Assembly (NCBI GenBank): GCA_034231615.1
Contig: CM067299.1
Span: 19,496,498 to 19,560,497 of the forward strand
Length of the DNA stretch: 64,000 nucleotides
Origin: Meghimatium bilineatum
Lineage: Eukaryota; Mollusca; Gastropoda; Stylommatophora; Philomycidae
Reading direction: 5' to 3'
Part shown: positions 55,375 through 64,000 of the stretch, piece after piece
Layout: each line of letters starts with the position of its first letter
How positions within the stretch are numbered: position 1 is the stretch's first letter
Position numbers and translations under genes: made by a program
Notes under the pieces: model-generated
The model's database searches: none
Seen by the model: the letters and a program-made list of their open reading frames with translations, nothing else
What the model was told of the DNA's origin: nothing

Positions 55375-57258
55375 ATGGTCGGCAATTTGTAAATACATTA
55401 CAATTTACACTCTGGACTAGCTATATTACAATTTACACTCTGGAGTAGCTATATTACTGTTTATAATCTGATGTAAATACATTACAATTTACACTCTGGA
55501 CTAGCTATATTACAATTTACACTCTGGAGTAGCTATATTACTGTTTATAATCTGATGTAGATATATTACAATTTATAATCTGGAGTAGCTATATTACAAT
55601 TTATAATGTGATGTAGCTATAATCAATTTATAATCTGGAGTAGCTATATTACAATTTAGACTCTGGAGTAGCTATATTACAATTTACACTCTGGAGTAGC
55701 TATATTACTGTTTATAATCTGATGTAGATCTATTACAATTTATAATCTGGAGTAGCTATATTACAATTTAGACTCTGGAGAAGCTATATTACAAATTAGA
55801 TTCTGGAGAAGCTATATTACAATTTATAATGTGATGTAGCTATAATCAATTTATAATCTGGAGTAGCTATATTACAATTTATGATCTGGAGTAGCTATAT
55901 TACAATTTAGATTCTGGAGAAGCTATATTACAATTTATGATCTGGAGTAGCTATATTACAATTTAGACTCTAGAATAGATATATTAGTATTTATAAATCT
56001 GGAGTGGCTATATTACTATTTATAATCTGGAGTAGCTATATTACAATTTATAATCTGGAGTAGCTATATTACCATTTATAATCTAGAGTAGCTGTATTAT
56101 AATTTATGATCTGGAGCAGCTATATTACAATTTCGACTCCGGAGTAGCTATATTACATTTTAGACTTCGGAGTAGCTATATTACAATTTAGACTATGGAG
56201 TAGCTATATTACAATTTATAACCTGGAGTAGCTGTATTACAATTTAGACTCTGGAGTAGCTATATTACAATTTAAATTCTGGAGTAGATATATTACAATT
56301 TCGACTCTGGAGTAGCTATATTACAATTTAGACTCTGGAGTAGCTATATTACAATTTAGATTCTGGAGTAGATATATTACAATTTCGACTCCGGAGTAGC
56401 TATATTACAATTTAGACTTCGGAGTAGCTATATTACAATTTAGACTATGGAGTAGCTATATTACAATTTATAACCTGGAGTAGCTATTTTACAATTTAGA
56501 CTCTTGAGTAGCTATATTACAATATCAACTGTGGAGTAGCTATATTACAATTTATACTTCGGAGTAGCTATTTTACAATTTAGACTCTGTAGCAGCTATA
56601 TTATAATTTAGACTCTGGAGTAGCTACATTACAATTTCTACTCCGGAGTAGCTATTTTACAATTTAGATTCTGGAGTAGATATATTACAATTTAGACTCT
56701 GTAATCTCGCCGAAGACGGATGTGTCGGGCCATTGGCGCAAATAAAACGGCGACACAACGCATTTCCATTCTCTGGACTACATCCTGCTGGAAATATAGT
56801 ATGACCATTGTCCTGTTACAAGAGATATCCAGCGGGAGAGTGAGAATGAACGCTGAAGAAGAAGAAGAGACTCTGGAGTAGCTATAATACAATTTCGACT
56901 CCGGAGTAGCTATATTACAATTTAGATTCTGGAGTCTCTATATTACAATTTAGACTTTGGAGTAGCTATATTAAAATTTAGACTCCAGATTAGCTATATT
57001 ACAATTTAGATTCTGAAGTAGATATATAACAATTTAGACTCTGGAGAATCTATATTACAATTGTAACCTGGAGTAGCTGTATTACAATTTAGACTCTGGA
57101 TTAGCTATATTACAATTTCGACTCCGGAGTAGCTATATTACAATTTAGACTCTGGAGTAGCTATATTACAATTTCGACTTCGTAGTAGCTATATTACAAT
57201 TTCGACTTCGGAGTAGCTATATTACAATTTATAACCTGGAATAGCTGTATTACATTTC
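55375..57258. repeat. Minisatellite, ~28-bp unit, ~60 copies, interrupted by a SINE
   Basis: The unit is TAGCTATATTACAATTTAGA plus CTCTGGAG with abundant variants (TATAATCTG, TCGACTCCG, TAACCTG). Groups of variants recur in the same order (for example 56120-56230 and 56360-56470), showing higher-order duplication. SINE family B is inserted at 56702-56867. Confidence 0.97.
56702..56867 (+). mobile_element. SINE family B inserted in a minisatellite
   Basis: It runs GAAGACGGATGTGTCGGGCC, CATTGGCGCAAATAAAACGG, CTGGACTACATCCTGCTGG to GAACGCTGAAGAAGAAGA, flanked by AGACTCTG at 56694-56701 and 56868-56875. Because the host array contains AGACTCTGGAG units, the duplication reads cleanly as array sequence on both sides. 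Confidence 0.88.
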
Positions 57259-57770
57259 TGAACGTATGATTACTTGTAAACTTGGGCTCAGAAAAAGTCC
57301 ACATGCGACCATTATTGTTAGAAATAAATCGTGTGTTACAATATTATTGATCTATGAAATCATGTTTTCTTGTGTCACAAGAAGCAGAATCTCTTGATGC
57401 AGTATATCATTACATATGTAGGTTGATAGAATACTCCACAAATTCTATCTCTTGCAGCAAGTTCATAATAACAACAACAATTTCCATTATTAAATTAAAT
57501 AAAGGAGAAATATGGTTTGCCCCACTGAATCCTGCGATGCAGACACTGTTATTATTACCGCTAGCTTGACTTCTTCATTACGAGACGTGGAGTTAACGGG
57601 ACATTGTATGCGTAACCCCTGTTCATACATGATTGCGCAGCAGAAAATAATATTATCTGTAATGGTTTAAGACTTACGTTTTATTATTTATCTTCAGTTC
57701 ATTATAAAACGACAACTAGATTGTTATCAGAGCTGATGTTTAAAAAATATATTGAACAGAACAAAAAGGG
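57259..57770. other. Unassigned DNA
   Basis: Nothing was recognised; a 71-codon frame at 57354-57569 lacks support. Confidence 0.35.
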
Positions 57771-57772
57771 AA

Positions 57773-57925
57773 GACGGATGTGTTGGGCCATTGGCGCAAA
57801 TAAAACCGCAAAACAACGCATTTCCGTTCTCTGGACTACATTAAACTGAAAATCTTGTAGGACCATTGTCCTGTTACAAGATAAATCCAGCGGGAGTTTG
57901 AGAATGAACGCTGAAGAAGAAGATA
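57773..57925 (+). mobile_element. SINE family B copy (plus)
   Basis: GAAGACGGATGTGTTGGGCC, CATTTCCGTTCTCTGGACTA, GTAGGACCATTGTCCTGTTA and GAGAATGAACGCTGAAGAAG. Well preserved except for the CATTAAACTG segment. Confidence 0.82.
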
Positions 57926-57949
57926 TGCTGGATGCAAGTCCACTGTTTT

Positions 57950-58400
57950 CGTCGTTTTGTTGTAGAAATATGTTAATGTAACACCTCTTATTTGCTTTTG
58001 TGACTTGAATTCTTTACAGCGAATGTTTGGTTTTCTAAGACATTTATTTTAAAATGAATATATATTTTTCTCCAGTGATTTTGCTACTTTCCAGCTTTTG
58101 CAACCATATGTTAAAACGGATATAACATTGGAGTTAAACTGTAGTAGTTTAATATATTTACTTATTTATTTATTTTTTTGGGGGGGGGGGGGAATTTTCA
58201 GATGTTTATTTTTAGGTGGCTCAAAGCACTGAATGTCAAAGCAATTCTAGAAGCAAATCTCGCTTTTCCTGTATCTCTATCTTTTGTATTATTCTGCTGC
58301 CCGTGTAGCAAAGTTATGAACTTCCTGAATGGCATCTCCGTTGAGAGTGATTTTAAAATTTAAGTTAATGATCTTAGTCTTGGAAGTGTTAAATTAAAGA
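57950..58400 (-). mobile_element. Decayed RTE-like LINE (minus)
   Basis: The minus strand reads ITLNGDAIQEVHNFAT, ARFASRIALTFSALSHLK and YGCKSWKVAKSLEKNIYSF. These are RTE landmarks (I.L.G..I..V..F.YLG, RI..A...F..L, YGCESW.......I.SFE.KC.R). A poly-G run at 58180 interrupts it. Confidence 0.55.
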
Positions 58401-58764
58401 CATGTCTATTGTATTTGATGGTCTTAAGTATTTTAGTTATTTCCAAAACCGTAATTAACAAATCTCACAGATTCTAATTCATGAATTGTAACAATTTTTT
58501 TTATATTCTGCCTTTGCATTACCAATGGCGCAAGAAAATGTTGCGTATAAGTTTACATACAAGTAGTATAACAAAATAGTATTGTACATATACCAGACAA
58601 CAATGTAGTTGGTGAAAATGAATTGGCAGGTCAAGATAAAAAATTAATGAATAGATCTGGGGACGATCAAAATCTCCTGGATATCCAGATTAAGGAGATC
58701 ACATTGAGATGAATATGCACAAGTTCAGAAAACAAGTAAAAGATATAAATAGAATGTGATTTTT

Positions 58765-58937
58765 ATACCATCCAATATGTAAAAGTGACCCAAACACCAT
58801 GCTGAAATCGAATGTGTCAGGCAAGGAGAAGATATCATAACATATGACAGAATGCAATCCATTTATGTTTTGGCGGGGAAGGAGGGAAGATTCACGCTGA
58901 CAACCAAGCGGAATTTCATAGCAAACGCAGAAGAAGA
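58765..58937 (+). mobile_element. SINE family A 3' half, diverged (plus)
   Basis: AAGTGACCCAAACACCATGC, TGAAATCGAATGTGTCAGGC, AACATATGACAGAATGCAAT and GCAAACGCAGAAGAAGAAT; the middle is rearranged. Confidence 0.55.
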
Positions 58938-58944
58938 ATTAGTA

Positions 58945-59290
58945 ATAACATGTCACCGTGATAACATGTCGCCGTGATAACATATCACCGTGATAACATA
59001 ACACCGTGCTAATATAACAACGTCATAACATTTATTTATACCATGAGAATAAACCCAAGCCACAAACATGTAAAAATCGAGATTACACCCACTCCATCAA
59101 TATGTACAAGTCGAGGTTACACATTGCCATCAGTATTTGCAAGTCGAGATTAAACCCATGCGACCGATATGTACAAGTCGATATTACACCCAGACCATCC
59201 GTATTTGCAAGTCGAGATTAAACCCACGCCACGAATATGTACAAGTCCAGAGTACATCCATGTTATCAATATGTACAAATCGCGTACATG
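58945..59290. repeat. Two adjoining degenerate arrays (~20 and ~37 bp)
   Basis: ACATGTCACCGTGATA is repeated about five times (58945-59020). It is followed by about seven copies of AATATGTACAAGTCGAGATT plus ACACCCACGCCATC. The exon begins about 180 bp downstream. Confidence 0.8.
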
Positions 59291-59470
59291 TGTTTGGCAT
59301 GTTACCACTGGTAATACTCTTTGTTTTTCTTTCTGTCTCCCTCACCTTCAAGCATAGGCATAATGCTCAAGCAACATCTGTTGTCTAAATTCATAAGCAA
59401 TAGCTACATAAATGTCATAATAAGTTTACAACAAAAACTGCTCTTACATTCAAATTTGTATCCTCGTCAG

Positions 59471-59587
59471 GAAATGTCTACTGTCCAGCCATGTTCGACA
59501 GCTGGTTATGCTGGGACTATACTAAAGCGGGGACCACAGCAACTGCCCAGTGTCCGTATGAATTCAAACCTGGATTTAGACCAGATG
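59471..59587 (+). CDS. Class B (secretin-family) GPCR exon, HRM hormone-binding domain core
   Basis: The exon follows TCCTCGTCAG and ends at GATG|GTCAGT, 117 bp, phase 1 at both ends. The frame gives xGA then NVYCPAMFDSWLCWDYTKAG, ...TAQCPYEFKPGFRPD. It holds three of the six HRM cysteines (YC, LCW, QCP), the FD.WLCW tryptophans and aspartate, and AGT.A..CP...GF.P, the signature of the extracellular hormone-binding domain of secretin-family receptors. WLCWD and AGT favour the calcitonin/DH31 (insect diuretic hormone 31) subgroup. The first cysteine is supplied by the exon at 13760; the last two must lie in a later exon beyond this window. Such receptors bind peptide hormones outside the cell and act through seven helices and Gs. 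Ordinary codon use and intact splice sites argue against a pseudogene. Confidence 0.85.
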
Positions 59588-59671
59588 GTCAGTATTAACG
59601 TATACATTTATTATTGATGTTGTTGTTATTGCTATTGCCCACAGTGCATTTTAAAACGTGCTTTCTGAGTA

Positions 59672-59811
59672 CTCGTCTGTTGACTAGTTGCCTGGTGTAT
59701 TTTATCGTTAACAGAATACATAAAATTCCCTATCTGAGGGGTGTTCAGAGTTCATACGAAATAAATGAAGTATTAGGAAAAATACGACAAACAAGCCATT
59801 TCGGCTCACCA

Positions 59812-59815
<4 letters not shown>
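59672..59815 (+). repeat. Direct repeat left of a LINE
   Basis: CTGTTGACTAGTTGCCTGGT, GTATTTTATCGTTAACAGAA and AATGAAGTATTAGGAAAAAT recur at 60652-60810 and in part at 60838-60895. Three local duplicates surround the LINE and its TA run. Confidence 0.75.
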
Positions 59816-59843
<28 letters not shown>

Positions 59844-59864
59844 GGAATTAAGACCAAGATTATG

Positions 59865-60623
<759 letters not shown>

Positions 60624-60651
60624 GAGAACGAGCAATATCTATGCTCGTCTT

Positions 60652-60895
60652 TATCTATGCTTGTCAATCTGTTGACTACTTGCTCGTGTATTTTATCGTT
60701 ACTACACAGAATGCATAAAATTCCCTATTAGAGGGGTGATAAGAGTTCATACGAAATAAATGAAGTATTAGGAAAAATACGACACACAAGCCATTTCGGT
60801 CCACCAAGTCATTTCTATTGCTCGACAACCTCATCTGTATCTATGCGTGTCAATCTGTTGACAAGTTGCCTGGTGTATTTTATCGTTAATAAAAT
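60652..60895 (+). repeat. Direct repeats right of the LINE
   Basis: This is the second copy (60652-60810, ~90% to 59672-59815) and a partial third copy (60838-60895, TCAATCTGTTGACAAGTTGC and GTGTATTTTATCGTTAATA). Confidence 0.75.
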
Positions 60896-61039
60896 ACTAA
60901 GTATCATACAATCAGGTGTACCAGAGCTTAAATAAGAATAATTTAAACTCCAAAAGACTATTGAAAATGATTTCAGATCCCATACCACAAGAAATAAAGC
61001 TAAATGGGGCCTGTTTATTCAAATCTTTAGCCCGCATCT

Positions 61040-61695
61040 GAACTAACGTCATCTAACGGAATTCCTGCCGACCACTCCCTACTCAACAGACGCTCACTCT
61101 ATGTGACATATCATTTACAGAACGTTGTCCTCGCTACCATTCTGTAATCCTCATGGTTCTATGCAAGCTGCCCAGCTTTTTCCAGTGTCATGTTCAGAAG
61201 GTCTTCGATGTTCCATAGTAGTCTTGGTATGTCTCTTGTTCTTTGTCATGGAACTTTGCTCTCCATGATTAATCTTTCTAATCCATTGTCTTTTTTATGT
61301 CGGTGTGCGGTTAAAAAAAATAGTTTAAAGGAGCCAGTCTTCTATGTTCAGGTCTTTTCTGACATCTGCGTTCGTTCGTCTATCAGTCCATGATATTATT
61401 AGAACCTTTTTTTAAACAGTTGATTTCGAATGCTGATATTTTCTTTTCCATTGCATATGTCATTGCTCACGTCTCACAACCATATATTACCACTGGAAAG
61501 ATATAGCTTCTCAATATTTGTAACTTTGTGTTTCTATTTGCCCATTGCCATATATTTTTTCATCAGTGATGTTTGTTGTTGGGCGATTGTTAATATCTTT
61601 CTGATCTTAGCAGAGTGATCTGCAGTAGCGTTGATGATTGACCCGATATATTCACAGTTGCTGATATTTTCTAGTTGTTCTTGATCAATGACTAT
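61040..61695 (-). mobile_element. Decayed RTE-like LINE (minus)
   Basis: The minus strand reads QEQLENISNCEYIGSIINAT, SAKIRKILTIAQQQTSLMKK, ISWTDRRTNADVRKDLNIED and PSEHDTGKSWAACIEP. The YLGS-IN, WTDRRTN and SMDMTL-like positions are recognisable, with multiple frameshifts. Confidence 0.55.
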
Positions 61696-61699
61696 TGTA

Positions 61700-62272
61700 G
61701 GTGTGAGAAACACGCATCAGTCATATACTTGTATGTGTGAGAAACACACATCAGTCATATACTTGTATGTGTGAGAACACGCATCAGTCATATACTTGTA
61801 TGTGTGAGAACACGCATCAGTCATATACTTGTATGTGTGAGAACACGCATGTCATATACTTGTATGTGTGAGAACACGCATGTCATATACTTGTATGTGT
61901 GAGAAACACACATGTCATATACTTGTATGTGTGAGAAACACACATGTCATATACTTGTATGTGTGAGAAACACACATCAGTCATATACTTGTATGTGTGA
62001 GAAACACACATCAGTCATATACTTGTATGTGTGAGAAACACACATGTCATATACTTGTATGTGTGAGAAACACACATGTCATATACTTGTAGGTGTGAGA
62101 AACACACATCAGTCATATACTTGTATGTGTGAGAAACACGCATCAGTCATATACTTGTATGTGTGAGAAACACACATGTCATATACTTGTAGGTGTGAGA
62201 AACACACATCAGTCATATACTTGTATGTGTGAGAAACACACATCAGTCATATACTTGTATGTGTGAACTCAT
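61700..62272. repeat. Minisatellite, 31-35-bp unit, ~17 copies
   Basis: CATATACTTGTATGTGTGAG plus AAACACACATCAGT; units alternate between forms with and without CAG before TCATATAC and with AAACAC or AACAC. Confidence 0.95.
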
Positions 62273-62274
62273 GC

Positions 62275-62768
62275 GGTGATAGAACTGTTCCGACTGTTCA
62301 TATGTGGATGCGTATACCTTGTGTCGGCAGCCAATTAAAAGTGCGGGAAAGTCAAATACGTCACTAAACACAGCTGATCCAAACATAAGACTGTCCTGGA
62401 GATGCTCTTCGTTTACAAGCACATGTTACTTTGACGTGGCAAATCTAGTAGTTAGCCCTTGCTATATGTCTATGAATGAAAACTATACTATATAAGAATT
62501 TTGTTATTATTAATTAAACACTGATAATTGAATATGAAACCCACCATGAACACGACGTGGTGACAGCAGGAACATTAAACCTTTATCACACTGCACCCTC
62601 GAAACCTCTCATCAACTCCCGAGCAGAAAAAGTGAAGTATTGACAGTAAAAAAATATTAAATATGTAGCATTAAAAACTGTCACTGTACATAGCGTGGCG
62701 TCAGCAAGAATTCGGTCTTTATGACACAGCTGCAAGCACCACACATTACATTAACTCACATGTAAATC
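62275..62768. other. Unassigned DNA
   Basis: Contains the ~60-bp stretch related to 54345-54410; no gene was recognised. Confidence 0.35.
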
Positions 62769-63199
62769 ACGCATAACAAAACATTTATTGTTTGTACGAG
62801 TATATCTAAAGCAGCGGGTATAACAAAACATTTATTGTTTGTACGAGTATATCTAAAGCAGCGGGTATAACAAAACATTTATTGTTTGTACGAGTATATC
62901 TAAAGCAGCGGGTATAACAAAACATTTATTGTTTGTACGAGTATATCTAAAGCAGCGGGTATAACAAAAGATTTATTGTTTGTACGAGTATATCTAAAGC
63001 AGCGGGTATAACAAAACATTTATTGTTTGTACGAGTATATCTAAAGCAGCGGGTATAACAAAACATTTATTGTTTGTACGAGTATATCTAAAGCAGCGGG
63101 TATAACAAAACATTTATTGTTTGTACGAGTATATCTAAAGCAGCGGGTATAACAAAACATTTATTGTTTGTACGAGTATATCTAAAGCAGTGGTTATAA
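62769..63199. repeat. Minisatellite, 47-bp unit, ~9 copies, interrupted by a LINE
   Basis: TAACAAAACATTTATTGTTT, GTACGAGTATATCTAAAGCA and GCGGGTA. Units are almost identical. After the LINE at 63200-63573 two more units follow. The final one reads CAGTGGCTCTCAACATTTAT, a hAT-like end. Confidence 0.95.
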
Positions 63200-63573
63200 T
63201 AAACAAACTGGAGAGTGGGAAATTAGAGGTAATAAAGATGTGGTTCCATAGAAGAATGCTGAGAGTATCATGGACTGCCAGAAAAACTAATGTGGAGGTG
63301 TTAAAAGAGGCAAATGTGAAACGAACCTTAATCAATAATATAAGAAAAAGACAATCTTCATTTTTTAGCCACTTCATGAGACAGAGAGGTTTGGAGAACA
63401 GGCGAGATTGAAGGCAACAGAGACAGAGGGCGGCAACGTGAGAAAATATTAGACAGTTTGACAACCTGGCACGGCAGGGGAACAACAGAGAGCTTGATAC
63501 ATAATACTGGAGACAGAGAGCTGTGGAGAGCCATGATCGCCTACGCCAGCCGACATGGCACATGATGATTATG
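63200..63573 (+). mobile_element. RTE LINE family 1 inserted in a minisatellite
   Basis: It corresponds to the last ~370 bp of 10137-11236 (INKLESGKLE, RRMLRVSWTARKTNVEVL, RDRGRQREKILDSL). It is flanked by an 11-bp duplication AGTGGTTATAA at 63189-63199 and 63574-63584, both being array sequence. A deletion near 63400 removes the ENI.TTGK segment. Confidence 0.9.
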
Positions 63574-63584
63574 AGTGGTTATAA

Positions 63585-63720
63585 CATAAAGATTTAGTGT
63601 TTGTACGAGTATATCTAAAGCAGCGGGTATAACAAAACATTTATTGTTTGTAAGAGTATTTCTAAAGCAGTGGCTCTCAACATTTATTTAAACCCGTGAC
63701 CCTTTTTTTCATGGTTCTCC
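63585..63720. repeat. Array remainder and hAT-like terminus
   Basis: Two diverged 47-bp units lead into CAGTGGCTCTCAACATTTAT, TTAAACCCGTGACCC. This resembles the CAGTGGTTCTCAACC...GACCC start of hAT MITEs; a matching right end was not found before the window ends. Confidence 0.55.
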
Positions 63721-63799
63721 CCCCCCCCCTTTCCTCTCTCTTTTTACAAAAAATCAAAACAAATTAAAATAGGAACAGACCTTCTTCACATATTACTAG

Positions 63800-64000
63800 G
63801 TTTTCTAGAGCTGTATATCTATATAATTTGTTATTGTATCTCAATATAACGTGTTATTTTATGTCTATATAATTTGCTATTGTGTCTCAATATACTTTAT
63901 TATTGTATCTCTATGTAACTTGTTATTGTATCTCTATATCACGCGTTATTGTATCTCAATATAGCGTGTTATTGTATCTCTATATAATATTGTTATTGTA
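63800..64000. repeat. Degenerate tandem, ~24-27-bp unit, to window end
   Basis: TTGTTATTGTATCTCTATATAA recurs about seven times with variants (ACGTGTTATT, GCTATTGTGTCTC); it is cut by the window edge. Confidence 0.75.

Larger units (their letters stand above)
13897..59470 (+). other. Putative 45.6-kb intron of the class B GPCR gene
   Basis: It begins GTGAGT and ends TCGTCAG. It joins a phase-1 donor to a phase-1 acceptor and restores a class B receptor reading. It is filled with LINEs, SINEs, MITEs and minisatellites, and no other intact gene was found in it. An unrecognised small exon inside it is possible but would have to be phase 1-1. Confidence 0.65.

Overview
This window is AT-rich animal genomic DNA, not bacterial. 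Its features are spliced coding exons, non-LTR retrotransposon (LINE) fragments, SINEs, DNA-transposon MITEs and very many minisatellites. The repeat content suggests a mollusc or another lophotrochozoan: RTE-type LINEs with the C-terminus RRMLRIPWTARKTNVEVL, and a SINE with the core GTAAGAGGCGACTAA that recurs in molluscan SINEs. The species cannot be named from sequence alone.

Host gene. I support one host gene, on the + strand. An exon at 13760-13896 ends in the first base of a codon at a GTGAGT donor. An exon at 59471-59587 starts with the last two bases of a codon after a CAG acceptor. Joined, they read ...LQRC...APDDG-NVYCPAMFDSWLCWD...QCP..., which is the cysteine/tryptophan pattern of the hormone-receptor (HRM) domain of secretin-family (class B) GPCRs, most like calcitonin/DH31-type receptors. 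The DNA between them would be one intron of about 45.6 kb. The signal-peptide exon and the exons for the rest of the domain and the seven helices were not found here.

Region by region. 1-13.7 kb: MITEs, minisatellites (11, 17, 27 and 29 bp units), SINEs, a composite decayed LINE at 9.1-10.0 kb and a clean RTE LINE at 10.1-11.2 kb. 13.7-24 kb: the first exon, a GC-rich retroposon (14975-16310), an RTE copy, a highly uniform 60-bp satellite of 39 units (17.85-20.19 kb) and an RNase H-bearing I-group LINE (21.7-23.4 kb). 24-34 kb: LINEs whose coding sequence has been amplified into minisatellites, a SINE-like family with a LINE-derived tail, a hAT MITE nested in a LINE and a tRNA SINE with an RTE/BovB-like tail. 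34-41 kb: an internally deleted mariner, a 42/45-bp array and a second copy of the GC-rich retroposon. 41-59 kb: SINEs, LINE ends, a foldback MITE and a 1.9-kb array of about 28-bp units. 59-64 kb: the second exon, more RTE fragments and arrays.

How it fits together. No pathway or operon is present. The sequence is a receptor-gene intron filled by waves of retroposition and by tandem amplification of transposon fragments. Tandem arrays occupy about a fifth of the window. The strongest candidates for something undescribed are the GC-rich retroposon, which has exact 12-bp target-site duplications and a variable internal repeat, and the repeated birth of minisatellites from LINE coding segments. 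All matches are by eye; no database search was run.
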